Assembly: GCA_030272585.1 (NCBI GenBank)
Contig: BSYQ01000002.1
Span: forward strand, 7,502,001 to 7,566,000
Length of the DNA: 64,000 nt
Direction of reading: 5' to 3'
Source of the DNA: Bryopsis sp. KO-2023
Taxonomy: Eukaryota; Chlorophyta; Ulvophyceae; Bryopsidales; Bryopsidaceae
The position numbers and the translations under genes are program-made. The notes under the pieces are model-generated. The model was given only the letters and a program-made list of their open reading frames with translations, did not search any database and had not been told where the DNA came from. Below are positions 23,001 through 35,255 of this stretch, piece after piece. Numbering within the stretch: the first letter of the stretch is position 1; the number at the start of each line of letters is the position of its first letter.

Positions 23001-25660
23001 GTACCTCCTTGACCTGATCTCGAAGGGAAATCACTGTGGCGTGATACTCTTCAGCTTCACACTTGGCCTTTTTCAACTCTTCCCCCGAAACAGCAATCTG
23101 AGCGGCTTTATCATCTACACCATTCGCAGCTTGTGCCTGTAGCCTGCCGATGTCGGAGAGAGCATTTGAAATCAACGCGTCTCTCTGATCAATGGTGGCG
23201 TCCCTGACAGATATACAATCGTTTTTCTCTTCTAGTTGCTTCGCAACGTTGTGCAGCTCTTTTTCTTTCTCGTCAACGGCGACCTGAACAATCGCACACA
23301 AACAAAAAAGTCCCCTCCTGGCGTTGTGTCATTGTTGTGAAGCAAAGCTGGTCAAGACTCTTGACTCAAGAGAAACGACTATTAGTTGCCCCCCCATATG
23401 TATGTACTTTTCGGCCCCCCCTCCCCCGAAATCCTGGTTGCGCTCTTGACTCAAGAGAAACGACCATTGGAGTACCTTCAGCGAGCGTATCACTTCAGAC
23501 ACGTTGTCGACTTTCTTTAACGACTGCTGCAGCCTCGATCCTGGGCTAGCTGAGTGACAAGCAAAAAAAAATGGATCGTTACAACATTATTCTGTACGAA
23601 CTGTATTGTTTAAGGAGACAAGGGCGACGAATCAACAACACCACACCACTATATTCACCCCACCAAACTGCAGGGGGAAAGAGAAAAACGTATGGAATCG
23701 CACGAATGTTTGGAATCTAGCGCATGGTTTCGCGACCTAAATAGAGGTACAGAACTTCACGATAACAAGCAAGCGTGTCATTGATCTTCGACTTCCTGGA
23801 ATGAGGTCTCTCACCTCGCAAAACGTCTTCTTGTGAACTGCGCAGGACCTCTTTACGAAATCCATCTCTGCCTTTCAGCTCTTCGAGACGGGCAGGAAGA
23901 TCAGCGATTTCTTCTTGGGTGTCTGGCGTATCTCTTTCAGTCGAACACTTCCCTGAAAAGAAACACAATGCGCCCCCTGACTGAAACTGTCCCACAACCT
24001 CATATAACAAAGCGCAGACGGCTCTTGACACCATTTTCACGGAACATCACGGAGCTTAAGGAGATGTCGCTATTGGTTGGTTGGTTGGTTGGTTGGTTGA
24101 ATGGGGGGAAGACTGTGCTGTGGGAGTTCTTTGGTCGGCCAAAAAAAGCCTGCGTGGTGTGAATATGAGCAAAAGTAGATCCCCAGTTACCTCGTAGGGG
24201 ACGATCCTGATTGGCTGGGATGGCCCCGTTGCAAACCTTGTCTTCAACTTTTTTCACTTCAAGAGCTCCTTCACCATTTAATTGTTGGAGGGACGCCAAG
24301 CCTATGTCAACAAAACTCGTTTAAAAGTGCGGAGCTGCGAGAGAATCTATCGTGTCTGTCGTTATCCATAACGCTGTCAGGCAACAGTCGCATAAGGCTA
24401 TCTTGTTTCCATCATTTCAGTGATCCAGCCTGTGCGCGCGTGTTGCACACGGAAATAAGTTTAGGTGGTCGGCGACGGCTGCCTGTCAAATGTACTTAAT
24501 GATTGATAAGGAAATAAATTTGTCATTCCCCTCCGCTAAAGTTTTTTGAACATCTACACAGCCCAAACTTCGATACCCGAATCAACTGAAAATCACATCA
24601 CCCCATCCCCCTGCCACCAATCCGTGTTGGATTCACACAGAAACACCCCAGTATCCACACCGCCGACCCGAACGGCGAATGAGAAAAAGACTACGAAAGC
24701 GCATATAACATTTGGACAGTCCCAAGCAGAAAAACTAGAAACGACGCAGCAAGCAAGAGAACCCGTGGAATCCGACTTTCTGGGTATAGGTCGTCTCACC
24801 TCGCACAGGGTCTTCTTGAAAACTGCGCATGGTCTCCTTACGAAAATCACCTCGGCCTTCCAGTTCATTCAGACGGGCACGAAGATGAGCGATTTCCGCT
24901 TGAGGATCTGGCTTCTCACGCTCACCCAAACGCTTCCCTGTAAAAACAAGCGAAAAAAAGCTCAGTGTGGCCCCTGACTGCAACGGTGTCGAAACCTGAT
25001 CAGGTAAGAAAACGTGTAGACGCACGTTTTCTAGCTGATACGACGGCACGACCCTTCTCGACAACATTCACACAAACAACACGGAGCTTCGCAGGCGTCT
25101 ATCGTGGATCAAAAGAGAAAGGACGCTGTGCAGTGCCTGATGTGGTAGCAACGTCCCTTGCTGGTCCAAAAAAAAAAACACGCCCTTCGTGAGAATACCA
25201 GCAGAAGAACGCGGTGTTACCTCGTGTGGAACCATCCCGACCGTCCGACATGGTCTCGTTGCAAAGCTTGCCTTCGACTGCTGCACCCCAAGACCCCCTC
25301 CGACTGTTCGACTGCAGGCTGGAAGTCATTCCTGTGTTCACAAGAGTCCTTTGAAACTGTGGCGCTGTGAGACTTTTTCAAGCTTTCAGGAGGCGTGGTC
25401 GCGTCTGTCGTTTCGGTTGTGACTTGAGGGAACACTACGAGACGTTTTCCGCACTCGCTGAGCGAACACTCGCATACGTGTATCCCCTTCCTATCTTTTC
25501 GGCGACCCAACCCGACCCAACCCGCTAGTGTACCGCAGGTGGAGAGGAATTCGCCGTTTGAGATCAAAGCACACGCCAGAGGGGGGCGGAAAAAGCAAGG
25601 TGCATCGATAACTGTCGTTTCTACCATAGAACGCGCCCCTTTTGAAAAGGGAAATCGCAT
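20006..25660 (-). CDS. Coiled-coil/ankyrin-repeat protein, left copy (multi-exon)
   Basis: Probable scaffold or adaptor protein. The first exon begins at ATG 25660 (MRFPFSKGARS). Two homologous exon pairs follow, one reading EDKLCNE then GKRLGEREKPDPQAEI, the other EDKVCNGAIPANQDRP then GKCSTERDTPDTQEEI. The coiled coil is in one large exon (22458-23283), with two near-identical 117-bp tandem units (KKSESEAEEYHATV). A short exon leads to four ankyrin repeats with conserved cores: GFDVNTQDDRRQTILSWAAE, ANVDLSDAKKRTPTHYAS, ANVNAQDAWGDTALHEAS, ADARKDIRNNNGKTAAEV. Exon phases match throughout and the stop is TAA at 20006. The acceptor of the last exon differs from the right copy (TCGCAG against TAGCAG), probably moving the junction by one codon. 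No frame break is visible. Transcription is divergent from the right copy. Confidence 0.78.
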
Positions 25661-25690
25661 GTGCTGCCATGCCTTTCCAGGAAAGGCTTT

Positions 25691-27474
25691 CCTTATTTGT
25701 TTGGTGTTGATGTTGGTGCTGTTGCTCTACTTCAAAATCTTGTCATTCTGGTCGCTAATTTCACTCCACAGTTGCACACAACAGGTTGTTAAGGAAAAAA
25801 AGGATGAACCACGGTATCTGGCTTTCCTTGATTCGCTGAGACTTGGAATATTGAAAATAAAAGTAGCAGCGAGGTATCCAACGCGGAGGAGGGGGGACGA
25901 GAACAAATCCAAAGAAGCCCCTCTCTTCGTTATTACGCTTCCCAATCTGAAAAAGATGTTCGGGTGTTTTCTCTCTCTTTTTCGACATTTTGTTGTGCAG
26001 GAAAAAGCTTTTCTTTGAATTTAGGTTTCCAGTATGACACTAGGAGTGGATCATGGGTGGTCGATCTATGGGTGTGGTAGGCGATAAAGTCGACGTCTGT
26101 GTGAACGACACAGGACAGAATTTCAGAGGCCTTCTGCTGAAGCATTCAAGACTGCCATCGCCAATGTATTCGACGCAGAAACTGCCAGAGCGTGCAGCAT
26201 ATGCTGAATGTTCAATGCACCCCCAAAAAAAGGGAAAAAAAGAAAAAGAAGTGGAGGGACCGGTGCAATCTAATATTGACAGAAGCAAAAAGGAAAAGAT
26301 CATTCCTTCCAAAAGGAAAACCCCTGATGTAGCAGTTAATATTAGAATGAATATCCACTTTCTAATCCTAATTCAGTTCTGTTCCTGATTTGCATGTAGC
26401 AAAACAAATCAATCATATTCTTTTAACCTCCTGTGGAATTGTTAATGGGGAAATTGAGCTGTCAGATGGCTGTTCAATTGACATTTCTTGATGGGTGTGA
26501 ACAGTTGGTGCCTGTGGTGAATTAGGAGAGGGAACTGTGGGTGTTGTATTGGACTGGCAGTACCAAGCAAGGGTTTTTGAGATGTGAAGCTTACGACCTT
26601 CGTTGTCACTATTCTATGTTGCAGACATGGTTCCACAAACAACCCACTAGTTTTCTTTCACCAAGTGGTGTTTTTTATTACATCAACGTTCCACACACTT
26701 ACATCACAATCCTTTTTTTTCCCACACTCTGCTGAAAACGAATATTATTTATTATCTTTCAACTCCCCAATTTTTCACAAATCTGATTATCGGTTTTTGG
26801 TACCTTTGTATTTCTTTTTCCCAATTTCTAATTGTTCCACATGGTATGATTTAGTGTCAGAAATGGGGTAAACATGAATGAATGGGAGCCGGCGTTTTGC
26901 CAGAAACTAGAAAAACACTCAAGCTCCGATAGACATAAGGACACTGTGTAAACGGGTCGACAAGCCCTTTCCTCGAGCGCCTATAATACTCAGACGCCTT
27001 GATTTTCCAGCCATCGATGGCGGACACAGTACATAATCTTAACTGAATACAAGACAGGTGTATCACTCTTCCTCTTCTTGTGCTAGTTTCTTACTCTCCC
27101 CCCCCCCAAAAAAAAGAAACTATGCAACTGAATCAAAATACAATATCAGGCCAAATTCTAAAAAGGAGTGAGAGGAACAAAACGCCACTGTCTTCAGATT
27201 ATCCATCAATTCTTGATCAAGCCTGTTGAACACCCCTACCATACCCCTTCAAAACACAAAAAATGTAACCAACAGAGCCCAGTCCACAGATTTATGAAAA
27301 ATCAGATTCACTTCCTATCCCCTACCCCACCCAAATAAAACACACACATACACAACGAAAAAAATCACTTCCTTTTACTTTACAGAAGTTAGATCTTGCG
27401 GCTATATGTGAAAGCAAAGAGTCGCGGACAGATCTGAGTCTGTATGAACATTTCTGTAAAACAAACAGCCATTA

Positions 27475-27551
<77 letters not shown>

Positions 27552-27794
27552 CAAATCAACCCCCAAACCCCCCTTTACATCTGGCTCACCACCACGATGA
27601 TGAGGTTCTCTATTTTTAATATTCAAAGTCTATGCGAATTAAGAGATAGTCACATACCAGTTCACCCTCTTTTAATCCTCCTCCATAGAAACCTGTGGTG
27701 TGGACCTGTGAAGCAAAGAAAGCGAGCCAGAACTACAACAGTTCGATGCAGAGCAACAGCAAGAGCAACAGTAACAGCACCAACACAAAACGAA
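25691..27794. other. Spacer between palindrome arms
   Basis: About 2.1 kb of unique DNA between two divergent gene copies, so it may hold both promoters. A frame of 111 codons at 26053-26388 and others are open but unrecognised. A (CA)n tract is listed separately. Confidence 0.6.
27474..27549. repeat. (CA)n microsatellite
   Basis: About 37 uninterrupted CA units, near the inner end of the right arm. Confidence 0.98.
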
Positions 27795-27818
27795 ACGAAA
27801 GAAGAGGATTGGCAGCAT

Positions 27819-30800
27819 ATGCGATCGCCCTTTTCAAGGGCGGCGCGCTCTATGGTAGAAGCGACAGTTATCGCGGCACCTTCATTTTTTCGCCTCCCTC
27901 TGGCGTGTGTTTTGATCTCAAACGGCGAATTACTGTCCATGTGCGGTACACTAGCGGGTTGGGTCGGGTTGGGTCGGCGAAAAGATAGGAAGGGGATACA
28001 CGTATGCGAGTGTTTGCTCAGCGAGTGCGAAGAACAGCTCATAGTGTTCCCTCAAGTCACAACCGAAACGACAGACGCGACCACGCCTCCTGAAAGCTTG
28101 AAAAGGTCTCGCAGCTCCACAGTTTCAAACGACTCTTGTGAACACAGGAATGGCTTCCGGCCTGCATTCAAACAGTCGGAGGGGGTCTTGGGGTGAAGCA
28201 ATCGAAGACAAGCTTTGCAACGAGCCCATGTCGGACGGTCGGGATGGTTCCACACGAGGTAACACCGTGTTCTTCTGCTCGTATTCTCACAAAGAGAGTG
28301 CGCTTTTTTGGAACAGCAAGGGAGGTTGATACCACATCAGGCACTGCACGGCGCTCTTCCTTTTTCGATCCACGATAGACTTGACCTGTGAAGCTCCGTG
28401 TTGTTTGTGTGAATGTTGTCGAGAAGGGTCGTGCCGTCGTATCAGCTAGAAAACGTGCGTCGATACGTTTTCTTACCTGATCAGGTTTCGACACCGTTGC
28501 AGTCAGGGGCCACACTGAGCTTTTTTTCGCTTGTTTTTACAGGGAAGCGTTTGGGTGAGCGTGAGAAGCCAGATGCTCAAGCGGAAATCGCTCATCTTCG
28601 TGCCCGTGTGATTGAACTGGAGGGCCGAGGTGATTTTCGTAAGGAGATCATGCGCAGTTTTCAAGAAGACCCTGTGCGAGGTGAGACGACCTATACCCAG
28701 AAAGTCGGATTCCACGGATTCTCTTGCTTGTTGCGCCGTTTCTAGTTTTTCCGCTTGGGACTGTCCAAATGTTATATGCGCTTTCGTACTCTTTTTCTCA
28801 TTCGCCGTTCGGGTCGGCGGGGTGGATACTGGGGTGTTCCTGTGTGAATCGAACACGGATTGCTGGCGGCTTTCAGGGGGTTGGAGTGATGTGATAGTCT
28901 GTTGATTTCGGCATCCAAGCTGGGGCTGTGTTGATGGTTTTTTCTTTTTTTTTCTCAACTGAGGGGGATTTCAATTTTTTTCCCGTGTGCAACACGCGCA
29001 CGGGTTGGGTAAATGAAATGATAAAAACGTATGCGTTTGCTGCCTGGCAGTGCTGTGGATATCGACATACACAATTGAACCTCTCGCAGCTCCGCACTCT
29101 TAAACGATTTTTTTTGACACAGGCATTCCTTCCCTCCTGCAATTGAATGGTGAAGGAGCTCTCGAAGCGAAAGAAGTTGAAGATAAGGTTCTCAGTGGGG
29201 CCATCCCAGCCAATCAGGATCGTCCCCTGCAAGGTAAGTGGGGATTATCTTGTGCTCATATTCACATCACGCAGTCTTTTTCACCCGACGAAAGGGCTCC
29301 CACAGGAGCTACAGCACAGTCTTCTTTCCCCTCTAGTCTTCCCCCCCCCCTCCCCCCAACCAATAGCGACATCTGTTGAAGCTCCGTGGTGTTTGTGGAA
29401 ATGTTGTCAAGACCCGTCGTCGTGTTTTATCGACCAACAAACGCGCCCTTACGCTTTGTTACATGAGGTTGTGGGACAGTTGTAGTCAGGGGGCACATTG
29501 TGTTTTTCTTCAGGGAAGTGTTTGACTGAAAGAGAGACGCCAGACACCCAAGCAGAAATCGCTGATCTTTCTGCCCGTCTCGAAGAGCTGAAAGGCAGAG
29601 ATGGCTTTCGTAAAGAGGTCCTGCGCAGTTCCCAAGAAGACGTTTTGCGAGGTGAGAGACCTCATTCCAAGAAGTCGAAGAGCAATGACACGCTTGCTTG
29701 TCCTCGTGTCGTTCTGTACCTCTATTCAGGTCGCGAAACCATGCGCTAGATTCCAAACATTCATGCGATTCCATACGTTATTCTCTTTCCCCCTGCAGTT
29801 TGGTGGGGTGGATATAGTGGTGTTGTGTTGTTGATTCATCGCCCTTGTCTCCCTAAACGATCCAGTTCGTACAGAACATGTTTAAAGAATTGTTTCTTTC
29901 TGGTTTGCCACTCAGCTAGCCCAGGATCGAGGCTGCAGCAGTCGTTGAAGAAAGTCGACAACGTGTCTGAAGTGATATGCTCGCTGAAGGTACTCCAATG
30001 GTCGTTGCTCTTGACCAGCTCTACTCGACAATAATCATATAACGCCGGGAAGGGGACATTTTTGTTTGTGTGCGATCGTTCAGGTCGCCGTTGACGCGAA
30101 AGAAAAAGAGCTGCACATCGTTGCGAAGCAGCTTGAAGAGAAGAACGATTGTATCTCTGTCAGAGACGCCACCATTGATCAGAGAGATGCGTTGATTTCA
30201 AATGCGCTCTCCGACATCGGCAGGCTACAGGCACAAGCTGCGAATGTTGTAGAGGACCAAGCTGCAGTGAATTCTCTTCGTCAGCAAGTCATCGAGAAAG
30301 ACAATCAGCTTGCTGTTTCGGGGAAAGAGTTGAAAAAGTCGGAGTCTGAAGTTGGAGAATATCAAGCTACAGTGACTTCCCTTCGAGATCAGGTCAAGGA
30401 GGTACAGGGGCAACTAAAAAAGAAAGACGCTCAGATTGCTGTTTCTGGGGAGCAGTTGGAAAAGGCTGAGTCTGAAATTCTCAAGAAAGAGACGGAAACT
30501 CAGGAGCACGACGAAAGACTACTGGAAAAGGATGCGATGATAAGTTCTCTCCAAGTGAGTCTCAAAGAAGATCGCGCGATGATGAACTTTCTTCGTGAGC
30601 AGCTGAAGGCTGGTGGGGAGCATTTGAAAGAGAGAGATGACTTGATAATATCTCTTCGAACGACCCTTGAGGAGAACGTCGCCCACAGAGCTGCAAAGCA
30701 GCACGAGATCGAAGCGCTGCGAGGTATGCGCGCTCCATCTGCCAAGAGTGTAAAAAATTCAGTCATATTTTACTTCCACAGTTTCTAACCCGTCAGTAAG

Positions 30801-33120
30801 AAAACGCTAAGGAGACAGACTTTTTTTTCGTTCCTTGTAGGTGAGTTTGCAGCACTGGAGCGTGAAAAAGAATCAAGGGTTTCATTGCTTGAGGAGAAAA
30901 ATAGGGAACAAGACGGAGTGATCAGCCAGAAAGAGGAGATGATAAAAGCAACTGAGCGAAAAGAGAAAGAGATGCTCTGGAAAAAAGGTGACGAGATCAA
31001 GCGTTAGAAGGAGTGGTTGAGAATATAGGTATCGCAATACCTACTCAACGTTGATTTTTTTGCCTTTTTTTGGGGGGGAGTTAAAGTTCTCAACACAATC
31101 TCGAAAAGACTTGCTCCGTTTATCCCCAAATTTGGTCGATAAAGAGAAGTAAACGCTTAAGCAGTCGTGTGCTTCTGGATCAACAAATACCTAAAGACCC
31201 GACGGCCATAACAAATTCAATAAAAACTGAGTATAATATCAAAAACTCCTCTGAAACAGAAAAAAAGCATTGTTGCTGAAAAGTTTTGTTGAATTGTTGC
31301 AGAGAGAATTATGCAACGTCATTTCAAGGTAGGGGAAGTAGCTTTATCATTTGTTGCAAGCTTTTTTAGTGTTGCCTGTGCGGCTTCGGAACTTTTTACT
31401 CCCGTTTAAAAAGACATACCTTGGTGATCTTGTTTCACAACAGGATCGAGGTGTGCCACTGCTCTTGGACGCTGTCAAGAATAGTGATCTTAAAACAGTC
31501 GAGGTAAAAAAAAGTCGGATTCGATTCTCCCATGAGATCATATTTTGTTTCGTTTATCAAAATGTGCACTTTTTCCAGGCATTGATGTCCATGGGATTTG
31601 ATGTCAATACTCAAGATAACAATAAACAAACCGTACTTTCATGGGCAGCCGAGAAAGGGCATCATTCTATCGTCAAAACACTACTTCTGAAAGGTTTGCC
31701 AAAACTTCAAAAGAAAACTCTCATTTGTTTTTGCTTCTTTTTTCGAAATAGGAAGTATATTCTTTGGCCTAGTCTTTTCAAAACTCCTGTCAAAATACAA
31801 GTCTATCGATTCAACCATTCTTTCAAAGTATCATTCGAGAATATATAAATGTCTATTCTTCCAGACCGTGTGGACAAAAAATACATCTTTCCTTTTTTTC
31901 TATGGATAAGGGTATACTATCGATTTGAGCTATCCTAACCCCCTCCTTAGCGAGTTGGCACCCCTTTGAAGATGTCACCCATCGGTCATTTGGAATTATG
32001 ATTCCCATATTTTTTATTTAGAGAACTTGCTATTCTTTTTCCCCAAAAATGCCTGGTGGCTTTCTAAAACCTGGCTCTCTCTCTTGAGCTTGAGAAGAAA
32101 AGGAAGTTGATATTGTACCTTTGTCGTGCGTGTTCAGGAGCCAATGTTGATTTGAGCAATGAGAATAAACAAACTCCCATGCATCAGGCATCTTTTCATG
32201 ACCACTCCGAAGTGGTGAAGAAATTGTTGGACGCTGGTAAGCTTCAGCTTGGTCTTCTCAGTTTCGTACCAAAAATGAGGAAGAACAGGGGCACCTCCAC
32301 TTGCTAAATCGAAGTGCTTGTTGTTTTCACAATGATAATTTTTTTGAGCAGGGTACAACAATTTTTGTTTCTTTTTCTATTATTTGAAATTCCATGAAGA
32401 AAATAGTTGGGCGAGGTAAAAAATATATATATATATAGCTTTTTTTTATAAAGTTTTTCTCCTAAGAACAGTTGGAAGCCGAGACAATATGATTTATCTT
32501 TGTGCTATCGATATTTGAAGGGAACGAAGGACTTTTTTTCGTCTGTTAAAGTGAAAAGATTAAAAATTCAATTTTTCAGGGGCCAATGTCGATGCTCAAA
32601 CTATAGCGGGGGACACGGCGCTACATTTGGCGTCAATGTGTGGCCACCTTGATACAGCCAGGGAATTGATCAACCATGGTAGCTCCTCTCAGATTTTTGA
32701 TGCTTTTTCCCTCTGTTCTTTATCCCATGAGGGCACAAATCTGGCTGCTGATTATTCCTTGTAGAAATGATTCTGGGCTAGAAAAAGTAACCCTTCAAAA
32801 CACAAGATATGCTTGTGCCTTGAAATATTCTTAGTGCTCTTTTTTACTCTTGTCTCCACTAGAAAATATCTAGCACTCTGCAAAGGAAACATCACCCAAA
32901 TTTGATCGATATCGAAAATGTGAGATCCTTGTGACAAGAAAAAGCTCGTACTGGCATCTCTTTTTGGATAAAGAACAGTTTTGTGGGTTCACTTTTTTTA
33001 GCAGATGCAAGGAAAGACATTCGCAATAACGGTGGGAAGACTGCTGCCCAGGTTATTTCTGCATGCCATGGGAACAATGCGCGCAAAAAAGAGCTAGACG
33101 ACCTTCTCAAAACAGATTGA
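27819..33120 (+). pseudogene. Coiled-coil/ankyrin-repeat gene, right copy, frameshifted
   Basis: Same exon order as the left copy: start MRSPFSRAARS at 27819; exon pairs near 28138-28259 and 28543-28680, then 29143-29232 and 29514-29651; an exon near 29932-29987 (SPGSRLQQSLKK); coiled coil 30084-30723; ankyrin exons near 31445-31505, 31580-31693, 32140-32237, 32580-32680 and 33004-33120. In the exon from 30841, the left copy reads GAGATACAAGCG and this copy GAGATCAAGCG; the missing base leads to a TAG 10 nt later. The ankyrin exons themselves stay open (SNENKQTPMHQAS, TIAGDTALHLAS), so decay is recent or the 5' part may still be used as a shorter protein. A donor GTGACG just before the break could also bypass it. 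Confidence 0.7.
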
Positions 33121-33661
33121 AGAGACGAGTGCATTCCGACTGCCCTGTTCCTATGTTGCTTGACTCCGTGTAGCAGTAGCATTTTTTTATCTATGTGATA
33201 TTGTGTTTCTCTCACCAAGGGACGTACTCCGGTCCTATCTTGTTCCGTTGATTTTTATTTTTTTTTCAACAAAAGTCCCAGTTTTGAATTTAGTTCTCTG
33301 CGTTTGCTTTTTGTTTCCTTTTTGCCTTTGAGCGGGTTTTTTTTTGTGCAAATACGTTAAGGAAGAAGTTACATACTTCTATTAGGGAAAAAGTGAGAAA
33401 AACATTTCCTATCTTTTGAAAAATCCTGCCATAAGATCATGCTGGGTGGATTTTTTTGAATCGATTTTTCAGCTAGGACTAGCTACTGCTTGCACCAGCT
33501 CTATTTTGTACGCTCAGTGAGCTTGCAAATGTGCAATAATTTTTTGAGGCAAGTTTGAAGGGATGGGATTGCAGTAACTTGGATCATGAAAAAAAAGAAA
33601 AACCCTGGCAAGGATGTAATAGTTGTAACATCGAGACACTTTTTGATTTGATGAAAATTTT

Positions 33662-33901
33662 ATGAATTAGCAAAGCTGCGAAGTTTCCAGGTGGTTTTCG
33701 CAAGGTTCAGCGCTTCTTGGACTGCACCGTCGATACCAATTGGCGCCAACGGCACGTTGCCCTTTGTTTTGCGATTGATACTTTGATCAGGGTACCCTCT
33801 CGAAGAATACGTCCAGCCAGGATCACTCTCCTCTCTGTATCGATAAAACTTCCCCAAAAAGGATCCTCTTTTCTGGAGTATTTTCTTGTTGTTAAGGACA
33901 T
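33662..33901 (-). pseudogene. Mirror copy of the small basic protein gene, frameshifted
   Basis: Starts MSLTTRKYSRKEDPFW as in 19240-19467, but the frame shifts after LREGTLIKVS, so the GANWYR part is read as RWRQLV. Confidence 0.55.
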
Positions 33902-34779
33902 AGTTTCTTTTTTCCCCAAGGGATCTCTCGGAACCCTGTTTTAAGAATGTGCAGGAGTGAAATATCCTCATTAAGGTTAGGTAGAAATCTGTTTTTTAAT
34001 GGTTCTTTTTCTTTTCAGAGCACTGGAATACATGTATTCTGAGCTCCATGTCAGACATTCAACAGTCCCCCGCAAAGCAAAACAAACCATGACTGACCGA
34101 ATTTTCCAGGCCAAAGCCTGCAGCTTTAGGGAAAAACAAACCATAACCACCGTTGAAAACATGTTTGTTCACTGAGATCTCACCCAAAGGCAAAACATTC
34201 TTCAGCACTGTCTTTTTTATCAAAGCCCTGAGCCAAGAAAAACACAATCTCAAAACCAGATCAAGACTCCCTCGAGAAACGCCTACCACTTTTTTCACTA
34301 CTTTTGTCTATTTATTTATGGATCATTTTTCATTTCTATTCTTTTGGAGGGGAGGGAGGAGGAGCTGCAAACTTCAACACAAGTCTACCACTGGTTGTAT
34401 TTGCCAAGGGGGCCTGATTACTGATTACTGATTACTGATCAAGTCTGGGCATGGATGATGAAAAACCCATCCAGAAACAAGCGGAGCGCCCCCTCATTCC
34501 TGGAAACGGTTCTCGGAAAACTCACCCCCATTTCCGCAGTTTGGAGTCTCGTCGTGATATGCACTGAGAAGAAGTGGCCCCACTCTGATGATGGAGCAAA
34601 GGGATCGACACCACTTCCTCGACATCGGCCATCTCCGTCCCAGTCATCGTTTTTTTTCCCCGTTAGAAATATGAAACACGTCCTGGTGTGGTGCGTCGGG
34701 GCAGGGGTCGCGGTAGGGTACTTACAACATGGTCGGAAAACGTGTGGAGCTGGACCGACCCATACGACGATGTGTTGTG

Positions 34780-35255
34780 GCTTTGGTCACCACCACGCGT
34801 GAGCATCGCGAGGACAGCGATTCGGATTGACAGCTGGTTGGACCGGGGACGTCTTCGAAGACGTCGGAGAGCCGCTCGACGCGCGCACCGCTCGAGTTTC
34901 TGGCGGTTGGGTGAATCATCCTTGGGGGGGTACTTGAGTGAGACATCGCTGCATGTCATCGTTCGCCCGCTGGTCAAGGGGATCTGCTAGAGGATCCCTG
35001 GACATCAGGTCCCGGGTTCGAACCTTTACTCTCGAACTGACAGGGATGATCAGATGCGCCAGGGAGGTCGTAGCCGCCGGTGCTGAAACCGCCGGCGGGG
35101 TTTTTGTTTTTTTTTTCGATTTTACTTTTTACCTTTTTTGGGGGAATTTTCATGCATGTTGGGGAGAAACTGCTGTTGTTTTCGGTGTGTGTGCGTGTTT
35201 TGGTGGATCCTGGAAAGAATTTGTGCACAGAATTAATTGCAAATGGTATTTGATC
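34780..35255 (+). repeat. Dispersed repeat R1, copy C (outer end of palindrome)
   Basis: Contains GACGTCTTCGAAGACGTC near 34846, TGGTCAAGGGG near 34971, GGTTCGAACC near 35015 and the CCGCCGGCGG hairpin, followed by a T-rich tail. Confidence 0.85.

Larger units (their letters stand above)
18075..25690. repeat. Left arm of a 17-kb inverted duplication
   Basis: The reverse complement of this arm matches 27795-35090 with many indels and substitutions. Matching landmarks include the R1 ends, the TCAGTAATCAGTAATCAG triplet (18714 and 34420), the small gene at 19240, all ankyrin exons, the coiled-coil exon and the first exon near 25660/27819. Confidence 0.95.
27795..35090. repeat. Right arm of the 17-kb inverted duplication
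   Basis: Mirror of 18075-25690. Differences include a coiled-coil exon shorter by 186 nt (640 against 826 nt), changed intron lengths and a coding deletion near 30996. Confidence 0.95.

Noticed and set aside
24546-24977. Minus- and plus-sense frames opposite the exon pairs in both palindrome arms
   Set aside because: They are shadows of the conserved exon pairs and lack their own start or splice logic.
27444-28196. 250-codon frame with a Thr-His run
   Set aside because: The run is the (CA)n microsatellite; only the part from ATG 27819 matches the first exon of the left gene copy.
34455-34802. 115-codon frame found in both palindrome arms (also 18351-18698, minus)
   Set aside because: The two versions diverge in sequence and length at the N-terminus, end inside R1, and resemble no domain; chance openness in a duplicated region explains them.
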